Origin: Ustilaginoidea virens
Lineage: Eukaryota > Ascomycota > Sordariomycetes > Hypocreales > Clavicipitaceae
Direction of reading: 5' to 3'
Length of the DNA stretch: 64,000 nt
NCBI RefSeq assembly: GCF_000687475.1
Contig: NC_057316.1
Coordinates: 6,944,001-7,008,000, forward strand
Part shown: positions 30,920 through 42,122 of the stretch, one piece after another
How positions within the stretch are numbered: position 1 is the first letter of the stretch
How the letters are laid out: each line of letters opens with the position of its first letter
Notes under the pieces: model-generated
Told to the model about the DNA's origin: nothing
The model's input: the letters and a program-made list of their open reading frames with translations, nothing else
The model's database searches: none
Program-made: the position numbers and the translations under genes

Positions 30920-33387
30920 TCACGCCGAAGCCGCCTCCACGTCCTTCTCCCTGGCCGGCTCATCCTCGTCACTCGCCTCGTCCAACAATGCCGCCCTGAG
31001 AGACGAGTACAGCACATCGTCGTTCTTGCCGCGTTTCTGCCCTGGCAGAACAATCTCCCACTCGGACCGACGGAACCGCTCCCTGACCTCGTCGGCCATG
31101 CCCACGAATCTAAACGCCACCTCTGGTCCCATGTACCTCCTCACTTCCATCTTCATCTCGTCCAGCGACATGATGCCCGTGCAGTCCACAAAGGACACGC
31201 GGGTCAAGTCGAGAACGACCCGCCGCAGGGGAGCTCGGTCGCCACTGATGGGCGTGATGCCCTTGCGCTTGCGCATCTTGAGGATGCGCTTCTCGCCGGA
31301 AGGGTTCCACGCGCGCGCCGTGCTTTTGTTGTCGGCGCGGAGGACGGTGTCCCGGGGCGGGTCGAAGTGCATCTTGACGGACTGGATGATGGATGCCTTG
31401 AGCCGCTCGGCGTTGGCGAAGAGGATGTCCTGGGTGTACTGGACGAGGTAGGCCTCGGGGGGGACGTCCACGCTGGATGGGGCCGAGACGTCGGAGCGCC
31501 CAGCGTCGGAGGGCTCGGTGGTGGGCGCGTCAGTCCAGCGCGGGAAGGCGAGCCGAACAAGGGTGTAGACGATGGTGAAGCCGACGGCGGTGGCGAGACC
31601 GGCCTCGGTAGATGTGAAGAGGGTGACCCAAAGACCGAGCATGGAGCCGACAAAGTCGATCAAGGACATTTTCCAGAACCGGTAGAACTGGCTTGGACTG
31701 GCTACGAGGTGAGACACTGCCGTGATCTGAAGAGGATGGAGTCAGTCAAGAGAAGAAGAGAAGAAGAAGAAAAGGAGAAGAAAAGGGCATGCACAGCAAG
31801 AAACGAGGATCAAGACAGACGGCGAAAAGAAAAACAAAAAAAGGGGGGGAACAAAAGAAGAAACCTTCATGATGCTGCACACACGAGATTCACCCACAAT
31901 TATGGCCGACAGCGTCGCCTTTGGAATCCAGTACAAAGCCGGGGCGAGCTGATACAAGGTCAGGATGACAAAGCCAGAGGTGAAGAGGGAATTGACGGGG
32001 CTGTGGACGTTGCAGTCGGAGCCGACGGCCGTACGCGACATGCCGCCCCCAGTCGGCATGGCCCCGAACAAGCTGTTGACCATGTTGCTGGCGCCCAGGA
32101 ACACCAGCTCCTGGCTCGTGTCGACGTTGTAGCCGTTCCTCAGGCCAAACGCCTTGCCGGCGCCGAGATGCTCGACAGACATGGCCACCAGCGGCGCAAA
32201 CGACCTCGACACGACCTTTTTCAGCAGCGCCCCCTCGTGGCCCTTGGGCCTCGGCAAGCCGTGGGCGTCGACGCGGCTGACGGCCCAGAGAAAGTCGTCG
32301 CCCCCGCGGTTCCTGTTGCACAGGTACGAGACGAGGGTGAAGACGACGAGGGCGACGACGGCGCGGCTGGTGCCGAGGAACTTGACGCACGGCCTGCTGT
32401 TGCTGCCCCATCTCCGGCCGGCGTGCTGGAGCGCGCAGAGGAGGGCGATGCTGGTCGCGCCGATGCACAGGGTCAGCGGCTTGACGCGGTCGAGATGGCG
32501 CAGGGTTTCGCGCACGATGTCCCCCGCGCCGCTGGGGCTGTCGAGCCCGAGCAGCGAATCAAGCTGGCCGAGGCTGATGACGATGGCGACGGCGGAGATC
32601 CAGCCCGTGAGGACGGGGCTGGAGACGAAGTCGATGAGGAAGCCGAGCTTCAGGAGCCCGATGCCGAGGGCGTAGATGCCGACCACGAAGGCCACGGCGG
32701 ATGCGACGTGGTTGGGCTGGTGGCCCTCGTTGGCCAGGTCGGCGACGATTTCTGCCGTGAGCAGGCCGAGGATGGAGGTTGGCCCTGGCGACAGCTCTGT
32801 GTTTGGAAAACGGTGGGACGCGGGGTGAGTGTTTCTACTCTGCGCGAGCTTGGGGGGGAAGGGGGCTGGGCGGGGACCAAGCGTACCTTTTGACGTGCCC
32901 AGGAAGAAATACAGAGCAGGCGGGAAGAAGCTGCTGTAGAGGCCGTTTTCGATGCTGATGGTGGCGATCTTTGCGTAGGCCAGGGCTGCGGGTTGGCACC
33001 AACGATCTTGTCAGCGGCTACGCTGCTTGCCTCGGCGGCTCCCCCATCATCATCATCATCATCGTCATCACGGCGTTCCTTGCCTCCCTGTTTCTCATGC
33101 CGTCGCCGCCGTGGGTGGAAAAAGGGGGGGAAGGGCTCCTGACCTTGCGGGATCAGCATCGCGCCAACGGTGATGCCGCCGATGGCATCCCTGACAATCC
33201 ATCTGTAGTCGTAGTGCGGCAGCCACTGAGCAACGGGCAGCTTCTCCGCGAGGTAGTCGGCCGTCGCTGACGGCAGACGCCGTGACGCGCGGCCGATGCA
33301 TCTTGCGACGCGGTTCCAGTTGGCGTCGTTTCGCAAGGCTTCCAGCGCTCTTTGCTTTACCTGGGACAGCTTTGGCTTTTGCGCCAT
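30920..33387 (-). CDS. SulP-family sulfate permease with STAS domain
   Basis: Four exons on the minus strand: 33387-33144, 32985-32887, 32796-31865 and 31726-30920, giving 693 aa. Junctions restore SulP sequence: IPQALAYAKIATIS, TSKELSPGPTSILGLLTAE and SIMKITAVSHL. The protein has a charged cytosolic N-terminus, a multi-span membrane core (e.g. AVAFVVGIYALGIGLLKLGF, and GAMPTGGGMSRTAV in the conserved re-entrant region), and a C-terminal STAS domain (about 510-670) with VVLDLTRVSFVDCTGIMSLD. It should import sulfate with protons at the plasma membrane for cysteine and methionine synthesis. The last intron uses donor GTTTCT, unusual but needed for frame. Fungi carry several SulP paralogues, so I give no symbol. 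Confidence 0.95.
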
Positions 33388-34788
33388 GGTGGTCTGCGCC
33401 GGCGTGTTTTGCTGGTGGGCCAGGCAGGGCTCAGTCGTGTCTCTGCTGTTGCAGCGGCGGGCCTTGCTCGAGATCAGGGGCTGTGACGGGTATAGAGAAA
33501 GGAGTCCCTCTGCCGGGGCCGGCGTAGCTGGAATGAAGAATGGCAGAATGCAAAAGACCGAAGAGGCATCCAGCAAGACGGGCCAGGCAGTTTTATACAC
33601 TGATGGATTAATCCCCCCAAACTACAACAACGAGAAAAACAAACAACAAGAGCGCATCAGGACAGATGTACGCGAGTATTTCGTCGACTGTTTCCTCAAT
33701 TCATCGGAGACGGCGCCAAGAGAAACCATCCTTTCCTCACCTGGACACCTTGACCTTGGCCCGGATACCTAGACTTTTGGAAAACAGATTATACCTGCAT
33801 AAGAGCACAAGACAAAACAGCTCGTCACACTGTATGCCCAAAATCCGCACATTGATAGCTGCCACTGAATCGGCGACAAAGTTTCAAGTGCGCATATCTG
33901 ATGACGCACCACCACAAGATAAAGTTAAGTGTATTCCCGTCACCCCCATGGGTATCGAAGGCAACAACGGCCAGGCCAGGCCAGGCCATGCCAGCGTCGA
34001 CGTCGAAGTCGGTCGGAAAAGCGGCTCGATCAGGGAAAGCGGGTTTCGTTGGGCCCGGGGCGCGTGGAGGCAAAGCCCAGGGCGGCGGCCATGCCCGAAA
34101 CGAATGGGCAACGCGCCGATCCGATCCGGGCCAGGGCATGTGTGCAAGGAGCGACATGACACCATCACGCTGACTTATTCGCAGGCTAGCTAACGCGGGT
34201 GGGTGGAGAGGCGAGGACGCGGGATTCGCATCGACGGTGGCTTTGAATCGGCGGTATTTATGCAGACACGGAACGAGGCGACTGCGCCGCTTTCATCTGG
34301 CTGCGTCAAGATATGAGGGAAAGGATGAGGAAGCCACACGACTGCCTCTTCTTCTTCTTCTTCTTCTTCGTCTTGCTCTTTGTGCTTTTTTTTTTGCCCT
34401 TTAAAAAAAAACAAAAAAAAAATTACTTGCAGGGCGCCCGAGCTGCATTGCATGCTATTGTAGATGGTAAGTAAGTACCTTGGATGGAAACGACTGTGCC
34501 ATCCCATTCCACGTTCCATTTTACGTACCATTTTTCCTCGCCGGTCGTCTAAAAAACCAGCCGAGAGGGCTGCATCAGCAGCAGCGGCTGCAACAGCAAC
34601 GGTCAAGGCCAGCCCGCCGTCCGATTCGAGACGCAGAAAAGAAGACAGCACCTGCTGTCATCGAGGATCCATGGCGGATGCGGGCGGCGCGACGCAGGAT
34701 GGAGGGTTGAGGGTTGAGGGTTGAGGGTTGGCCGCTTGACCGTTTGACCCCAAACATCCGTCAGATTTCCCTCCTGGCCCCTGGGTGG

Positions 34789-34904
34789 CCTGGCACTGCT
34801 TCCTGCTGCTGCTTCCTGCCCGCCTTCAATCCCTGGCACCTGCCTGCCTGGCACTGCTTCCTGCTGCTGCTTCCTGCCTTCTTCAATCCCTGGCACCTGC
34901 CTGT
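34789..34904. repeat. 58-bp imperfect tandem repeat
   Basis: Two copies of a CCTGGCACTGCTTCCTG-led unit, followed by CCTG-rich tetramer repeats. Confidence 0.85.
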
Positions 34905-35185
34905 CTGCCTGCCTGCCTGCTGCTTCCTGCCTGCCTGCCTGCCTGCCTTATCTATCCCTGTCCCAGCTCGCTCCTGGTCATCTCAAACGGACCCACCCAG
35001 CCCCGTCCCCCACGCACTGCCAGTCTGCCGCTGCCAGTGCCGCCTTGCTGCCTTAGGCGCCCCGCCTCGCAGGTACCTACCTAGGTGCTTGCATGCATGT
35101 AAACTTTGCCGAATTGCCGACCGAAACTGCCCGGACATGACTCCTGGACGGCTGGGCCGGGCTGCCACTCCGGCTAGGCTTACTT

Positions 35186-35220
35186 ACATCCATCAATCCA
35201 TCCATCCATCCATCCATCCA
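35186..35220. repeat. (CATC)n microsatellite
   Basis: About seven to eight CATC units with one or two changes. Confidence 0.85.
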
Positions 35221-35500
35221 CTGCAACCCAACCGCTCACCAAAACAGAAAGAGGACCCGTTCCCGCCGGGAGCCCGGACGGCTGCTTCTTCAAGCGGGCC
35301 GACGCCCGACCCCAGAGGCCGCAACGTCAAGTCATCAGGTCAGTCGTAGTCGTCAGTCGTCAGTCGTCAGTCATCAGTCGTCGGGACCCGGGAATCAAAC
35401 TCTGAAACGGGACCGCAGTTTTCGGGGCTATGTAACATACATACATACAGTACAGTACTAAAAGCTTGCGTCGCGCGAGCCAAGCCTGCATGCACCGTAC

Positions 35501-35501
<1 letters not shown>

Positions 35502-35533
<32 letters not shown>
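35502..35533. repeat. C32 homopolymer
   Basis: Uninterrupted run of 32 C, capable of i-motif or (other strand) G-quadruplex structure. Confidence 0.9.
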
Positions 35534-35535
<2 letters not shown>

Positions 35536-36288
35536 CGAACAAAAACGCCTCAGTCGGCGGGGGTTTGAGCTGCAGCAGCCTCTTCACGTGGGGGGTTGCA
35601 AAGCAAAGCGAAGCAGAGAAAGAGATGACGCGGGCGGAGCTTTGTCGGCCGGTTTTGCGCTGGTCAAAGCGTGGTGCCGCACGGGGGGGCGCTGGGCTCG
35701 CTGCCGGTGTGCGTGCGTACGTCCCAAGTCAAGCCGGTTCCATGGTCATGTACGTGCCTGATGTGCCCGACGTTCTTGGGTGCCATCGGCGAGGTCGAGG
35801 CTGACAAGAGGCCAGGCCGCTGGAAGGCGATGCGTGGCGTGGAGGAAAGAGAAAACGGGAACGGCATAATCTGCCGTTGCTGCACTTATACTAGGCGACG
35901 GGGGGGACCGGGGGACCGGGGGGACGGAGGGGACGGGAGGGACGGCACAGGAATCATGCCAGATTAAGGGGACGCTTGAACCCCCTTGGTGCCTCTGACC
36001 ACCAAGATACGATACCCAAAAGCCAAAAGCCAACATGCCCTTGGGTTGATGGCAAATGCCCCAGTCTCTCCGCGTATTCCTTCCTGGCTGATTCCCATTC
36101 CCGCAGTGTATGCAGTCCAGTCCACTCTCGCCTACCAAAGGCAGGGGAAAAGGAGCGGGAAACAATCGCCGTCGTTCTGGCCATTCAAGGCTGGACAAGA
36201 CGGGCACAACAACACCCAAAGACGTACCGCACCGCACCGCACCGCACCATCCTCTGCATCCCTTCAACGTTTGCATCAATCCCCATGC

Positions 36289-37967
36289 CTACAACTCACC
36301 CTCGTCGTCATCGTCATTGTCAACGTCGCTCGCCTGCTTGACCTCATCCTTCTGGGCGTCCTTGACCGAGTCCCAGAACCTCTTTCCGTTTTCTTCGTCG
36401 CCGGCAAACAAGTGGTCGACAACCATTCTCTGCGGCGTCTCGCCCATCCACTGAAACAAGGAAAAGTCTCGAAACTTGTCGGCTCTGAAAATCTCCAGCA
36501 TCTCAAGCGTCTCGTTGCCGATATTCTCCACAAAGTGACCCATGTTCTTGGGCACGATACCCACGTCTCCCGGCACGTAGTCAAACGTCCTGGCGTTGCC
36601 CTGGGCGGCAAAGATGGTGACTCTGGCGCGACCCCGGATGAAGAAGGACCATTCGTCAGCCATGGGGTGCCAGTGCATCTCGCGGATGGCGCCGGGCTCG
36701 ATGACGACGTGGGCCGCAGCCACCGTTTTCGATATCGGGAAGTTGGTCGAGTCGGTGATGCGGACCAGGCCGCCGGAAGTTTCTTTGGGCTTCTGGTCGA
36801 GCATCCTGTGGGTGAACCGGTAGGTCGACTTCTTGACGTATCTGCCCTTGGGTTTTTCCTCGTCAATGGATCCTGGTTCGGAGCCCTGGAAGATGTACTT
36901 TTCCCGGGCAGGCAGATGGGCGAATACTTGGGGTGCAAGCTTGAAGTTTTTGGCGATGACGGACTTGGGCGTGTGCGCTGGATTGACCCGTCAGTTCGCA
37001 TCAAGCCCCGTTGAGCGATTCTCAGCTTTGCGCGCCGGCGGCGGCGGCGGCAGCGGCAGCAGCGGCAGCCAGGTAGGTGGTGACTCACCGAGCCAGTCTG
37101 TGAGAATAAAGGTAGACTCCTCTGAAAATCGCCCGTCGTCAAAGATGAGCAAAAACTCGGTGCCATTCTCTCCCAGGCCCTGCAGCGAATGAGGCACCCC
37201 GCTGGGGAAGTACCACAAATCGCCCTTTTTCAGGTCGTCGATGAAATTGCCGCCCTCGTAGTCGAGAGCGGTGACGCGAACTTGGCCCTCGAGCACAAAG
37301 GCCCATTCGGCTTCCTTGTGCCAGTGCAGCTCGCGAATAACACCCTTGTCAAGGCGCATATTGACCCCGGCAAGTTCGACGCTGGTGGGAAGCTCTCGAA
37401 TGGTGGTTTCCCTCGTCCAGCCGCCCTCCTATTGCGTGCGTTTTGTCAGCAGCCACGACGGAAAAAAGACAGGGCAACGGAGAGGCCCGCAGTACGATGA
37501 TGATGATGACAGCTAATTATAATACTAATAACAACTGTGATAATGGTAATGGGAAGAAAAAAAAAAAAAAAAAAGGGCGTCGGGCAGAATTGTACCTCGA
37601 TTCTGACGTGCGAGTCGGTGTAGCTCCAGCGCATGTTGGGAATATTGCCATGGTCGGTGCTCGGGGGCCGGATCATGTCCGGGCTCTGGCGAGAGCGGTC
37701 GCGATTGTAGGGCCCGAGGACGGAAGCTCCGTTGCCATTGCGCCACGGGCGCGGATCGAGGTCCTTGCCGATGGGGTCGACGAAGTGGTCGCCGGAGTCG
37801 CGGTGGCCAGGCGTGTAGGGCTTGTTTCTGGCGTATCGGCCGGCAAGCTCGAGCCCTTTGGCGAGACGCTGCTGGGGGGAGTCGTGGTGAGGGAGGGCGC
37901 CGCAGAGCTCTGCGAGAGCCGCGACGAGGGGGAGCAGCTGGGCTGCAGCGGGCTTGATTCCGACCAT
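36289..37967 (-). CDS. Oxalate decarboxylase (bicupin), secreted
   Basis: Exons 37967-37596, 37428-37089 and 36977-36289 encode 466 aa. The start is the first ATG and opens a likely signal peptide ([20 protein letters not shown]). Cupin 1 carries [12 protein letters not shown] (about 155-166) and the later His in GVPHSLQG. Cupin 2 carries [14 protein letters not shown] (about 335-348) and the His in NMGHFVEN. So both manganese sites are complete. Between them [12 protein letters not shown] matches the mobile lid loop of bacterial OxdC (SENST), whose Glu is the proton donor for decarboxylation rather than oxidation. The enzyme turns oxalate into formate and CO2, which removes acid and metal-chelating oxalate outside the cell. 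The C-terminus is an Asp-rich run ending DEGEL; a GTGAGT sequence there could be an unused donor. Confidence 0.95.
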
Positions 37968-38517
37968 CTTGGCCCGGCAAGGCGCGATGGGTTTTGCCAA
38001 GGGGGTCGCTGCCGCTGCCGCTGTCGCTGGTTCTGGTTCTGGTTCTGGTTGCTGCGAGGTTGGGCGCTGGACTGCTTTGCTGCTCGGGACTACTGGCAAT
38101 CTCGTCGATCAATGCAGTGGTGTTGCCATGCAAAGCGTCTGGGTCTGGTCGCACGCAAGGCGTTGTTGGTGTTAGTTCGACGGGGTAAAAGGAGGGGGGG
38201 AGAAGGAAGAAGGGGGGAGGGAAAGGGGCGAGAGCTACTGGCGGGAAAATCAACGAACCATGACACCCGGGGTGGTTCTTGCTCCTTCAGAAGCGTCATG
38301 GAGGCGCCGCGCTTTTTTTAAAAGCGCCCTGAACTCGGACTGTGCCGAGATGGCGAAATACTCAAAAAGTTGCCCGGAGGCGTTTGGGGGTTGGGGGAAC
38401 ATGACATGACGTCTGATGCCGAGCGATTCCGCGGGAGTGCGCAGAGTGGCAAGCGCACTGTGCACTGTGGACTTGCATGGGACGGAGCTGGCGGCAGGCA
38501 GGGACTGCAGTGCAGTG

Positions 38518-38563
38518 CAGTCTGGTCTGGTCTGGTCTGGTGTCTGGTCTGGTGTCTGGTTCC
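38518..38563. repeat. Pentamer repeat (GGTCT)n
   Basis: About eight units of TCTGG/GGTCT, two of them lengthened by GT insertions. Confidence 0.85.
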
Positions 38564-38692
38564 ATCAAGATGTCTTGGTCCAGAAACAGGCCATCCCCCC
38601 TCCCCAGGCAGAAAGGAACATGAAAGCAGCGAGGCGGCAGTTGGGCGCTGTTGTGCGCATGTCGCTGGCCATTCCCGAGCCAAGTCCGACGA

Positions 38693-38727
38693 GGACAGGA
38701 CAGGACAGGACAGGACAGGACAGGACA
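38693..38727. repeat. Pentamer repeat (GGACA)n
   Basis: Seven perfect units. Confidence 0.95.
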
Positions 38728-40666
38728 GACAAGCTTAGCCGGTTCTTGGCATGCATCCAGACGGCGACAAGGTGCAGGTTGCAAGTTGCCGAGATTTGGC
38801 GTTTATCAACGGGGAAGCTTGGGCCATTGAATGATTGGGGTTTCCTGGCGGGGGTACGCAGTGCATGGTGCATGGTGCGTGGTGCATGGCATCATCACCA
38901 CCATCACCACGTCCCGGCAGTTCCATCAGTACCGACAGCAATCACTCAGCACTCAGCAGTGTCAGCAGTGTCAGCACTGACTCAAGTCCCGCCGCCTGGC
39001 CGGCTTGATCAAAACTTGGGCAACGGGAGGTAGGTACCTGGATACATGCACTTAGCCGGGCTGTGCAGGTCTGACCGTGGCTGCCCCCCCTTTGACCCAT
39101 GCTGTCTCGTCAAAGGAATCCCAGGCTGATTTACGAGATGAGATACAGAAGCCATCAAAGTCGTCGTCTTGATAATGCCTCGCACGGGCAGGACGGACTC
39201 GATGCCCCCCCCTACCCACGGCCGTCTCTGACATGTTCTGGAAACGGAATACTGTCCCGACCCGAGCTGCAAAGGACCAAAAGCCTGGGCACAGCCCCCA
39301 TCCGCCGCCACGATTACCGTCGCAGTTGCACTCGTCGCAGTCGCACATTGGGGCCGGGTATCCTGGATACATACTCCGTACTGTATGCACACGTCAAGGA
39401 GCCGCCTGCCTGCTGTCCTGTCCTGCTGGCACGGGTACTGGGGGGTCAGGCCCATCTTTTGTTGGTGTGTTGGAGAATCGGGGTGCGGCTTGCTGCTGTC
39501 TCGACGCCGCCATGTCTGCCTGCCTGCTGCGTGGGGGATGACCAGCCTGGCTTTGGGGATCCTTTGTAAGTTTGTAGGATTTGGGATTCCGAAGTCTAAT
39601 GCTTTGGCCCTGCTACGAGCCGCCCTGCCTGGCTTGGCCCCTGCATTGCTGCCATTGCTGCCATGTCGATTCATCGCCGTGTCGTGCGTAGATGGCGGCG
39701 TCGTACGGGCCATCTTGGCGTCCAATGTCGGGAGGCTCGGATGCTGTCCTGTCACGGTCGTCTGTCACAGTCGTTGGGGTTGCAGATGGTTTCGTCAGCC
39801 GCAGAGCAGAGTACCTAGATAGAGCCCATCAAAGTGCGTGCAGAACCAGCCAAACGGGTGTATGCCTCTTTGTACGCCAGAGCAGTTGCCTAGTCGCCTG
39901 TAGCGACGGTGAATCCAGACACGGGGCCTATTTCATCGATGCCTATTTCATCGATGCCTGTTTATAAGCCCAGGTGTGTCCGTACTTGCTGCTTGCTGGT
40001 TTGGTCCAACGCAGCCATGACATCACATCGTGCCACAAAATCCACGAGGAACAGGAAGGTGCCTGGCGCCCTGCTGCCCTGCCCCATCGTCGCCCGCACC
40101 TGCAACCAAGTCGCGACCGACTCGGCCAACCGCGACCGCGGCACCACAAAGTGCCGCTGTGCGCCAAAGGTCCTCCTGCCCGGCATGTGCTTCTCCCCCA
40201 AAGCGCCTCCCCCCCACCTCTCCCCCGGGCCACAGTACTAACGCGCCAACGAGGCCATCGTGGTTTAATACGCCCGTACACATGGGTCCGTCCACTTGCG
40301 TGGTTCGGTTTCCTCACCGACTCAGCTGCGTCCACAGCTCCTAGGCCCACCGTCTGAGTCTTATGCCCCGGCTACCGGGGCTTGCCTGCTGGCCACGTAT
40401 GTAACATACGTCTCGCTGTCCTCCGCCATTCGGAGCCTGGAATCCTCTTGCGGAAAAAATTCAACCAGAAGAAAACCCCCCCCAACCAGGCTCGATATTG
40501 GCGTACCTGCTTCGTTGCGTGGACAGAGAGATTGACCAATCAAACCACCTCATCGGGCTGCCGATAGATCGAGTTTTAGATTGCCCTGCTTCCGTAACTT
40601 TTCTGTGCCGAGTGCGTCTGCGCCGTGCAACGTCAGCAATCGATACCTCCTCCCTCCCGTCAAAGA

Positions 40667-41555
40667 ATGGCCTCGCCAGGCGACCGCGAACGACAGCCGC
40701 TGCTCGGCCACAAGCCCGCCTCGCCCTCCAAGCTGGCGCGCTGTCGGAGGCTATTAAACGCCGACGTGTCCCGCTCCCGCGCCGACCTGATCTTGCTGCT
40801 GTGCTACGTGGTCACGGGCCTGCTCGACAGCGCCTCGACCCAAGCCTGGGGCGCCTTTGTCTCCATGCAAACCGGTAACAAACGACCATCCCCCCCCCCC
40901 CCCTTTCCCCCCCCGATGACAATGCCAGACGCCCCGTACTCACGCGGACCCAGGAAACACCGTCTTCGTCGGCCTGGGCCTCGCGTCGCTCGCCTACCCG
41001 CCCACCTCCCCCCGTCTCTACAAATCCGGCACCTCGCTCCTGTCCTTTTGCGCCGGCTCCTTCGTCTTTGCCCGTTTCCACCGGTACTTCTCGCCCCAGC
41101 GTCGCTGGGTGCTGTGCGCGTCCTTTGCCGCCCAGACCGTGCTGGTCGCCGCCGCCGCCGCCATCGTGACGCTGAGGAGGCCTGTCCCGCAGGACGAGCG
41201 GGACGGGCGGGCTCTCGACTGGACCGTCGTGGTGCCGCTGGCCCTGGTGGCCTTCCAGTCGTGCGGGCAGGCCGTGACGTCGCGCGTTCTAAAGTACAAC
41301 GCCCTCAACAGCGTCGTCCTGACCAGCATCTACTGCGACCTGTTCTCCGACCAGGACCTGTTCAGGGCTCGCAACGGGGACAGGAACCGCAGGGCCGCCG
41401 CGCCCGTGGCGCTGCTCGCCGGGGCCGTGGTCGGAGGCCTGTTGTCGCACGGGTCGTTTGGCATCCAAGGCGCCTTGTGGATGGCGGCCGGTCTGAAGTC
41501 GCTCATGGTGGTGGCTTGGCTGTTCTGGCCGGCCGAAGACGACGCAAGCTGCTAG
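40667..41555 (+). CDS. DUF1275 (YoaK-family) membrane protein
   Basis: Exons 40667-40874 and 40954-41555 encode 269 aa. The 79-bp intron has donor GTAACA and acceptor CCCAG. Splicing gives FVSMQTGNTVFVGLGLA, the family hallmark in which a QTGN motif follows the first membrane span. The N-terminal about 40 residues are hydrophilic (RERQPLLGHK). Hydrophobic segments follow, about six to seven spans including LILLLCYVVTGLLD, TVLVAAAAAIVTL and VALLAGAVVGGLL. DUF1275 proteins are widespread in bacteria and fungi, and their transport or other function is not established. It converges on the S9 peptidase gene. Confidence 0.91.
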
Positions 41556-42122
41556 CCGGCACGTCCGCTCGCACCCGCATCGTCGCCCGGGGGGGGGACG
41601 CAGCTGCCACTGTTGCAATACACGAGCGGGCAGGCCAACGTCTTTCTTTTCAGGCCGTTCGACCTTTGAAAATAAGTTATGCATCTAGGACCCAAGGCGC
41701 ATGTCGTCGCAGGTAGGTCGCACCAGGCAAGGAGGGATACACGTAGCACGTAGCCCGTGGATTCCGCAACCGAGTCCCCCGCGTCTGTCCCGGGACGGTG
41801 GGTTTTATATTCAACCCCGTCAGACTAGAACCGACGAATCCGGTCGGCCGTTGGACGGAATCGTCGGGTAGAGATGGAAAAAAATTCGAATTCGACCTTG
41901 ATATTGCATGTAGTCCGTTCCACCTTGTATCCGGGTATGGGGCGCAGCACCCGCCGTGTTTTGCTTTCTTTACCCACGCGGCCGTCTTTTAAGCCAAGCC
42001 GACCTCGTGAAACACCAGGGCCGGCAACACAGCGCCAACCAACCAGACGGCTGCCCCCTCTCCCAGCTGAAATGTATCTTCACACGGCGCCCACACGGCG
42101 CCCACATGGCAAAGCGGCTTCG
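41556..42122. other. Convergent intergenic, no gene seen
   Basis: 3' flanks of the DUF1275 and peptidase genes. Nothing notable apart from a short G-run at about 41590. Confidence 0.6.

Larger units (their letters stand above)
33388..36288. other. 2.9-kb intergenic, repeat-rich
   Basis: This separates the sulfate permease promoter from the oxalate decarboxylase 3' end. It contains a 58-bp tandem repeat (34789-34904), a GCCT tetramer run (34904-34950), a CATC run (35186-35220), AGGTACCT and ACCTAGGT palindromes (35071-35086) and a C32 run. No open frame with coding character was found. Confidence 0.6.
37968..40666. other. 2.7-kb intergenic, minisatellite-bearing
   Basis: Divergent space between the oxalate decarboxylase start and the DUF1275 gene. 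It contains two pentamer repeats (38518-38563, 38693-38727), AGGTACCT (39032-39039) and TACTCCGTA (39372-39380). Short open frames exist but none has recognisable motifs or strong codon bias. Confidence 0.55.

Noticed and set aside
30776..32893. A 705-codon plus-strand open frame
   Set aside because: It is antisense to the sulfate permease, spans that gene's introns, and its predicted protein is only Arg/Gly/Asp-rich low complexity. It results from the G+C-rich third positions of the real gene.
39962..40201. 79-codon minus-strand frame with GC-rich third positions
   Set aside because: No motif, no clear splice partner and other frames in the same stretch look equally open; not enough to call a gene.
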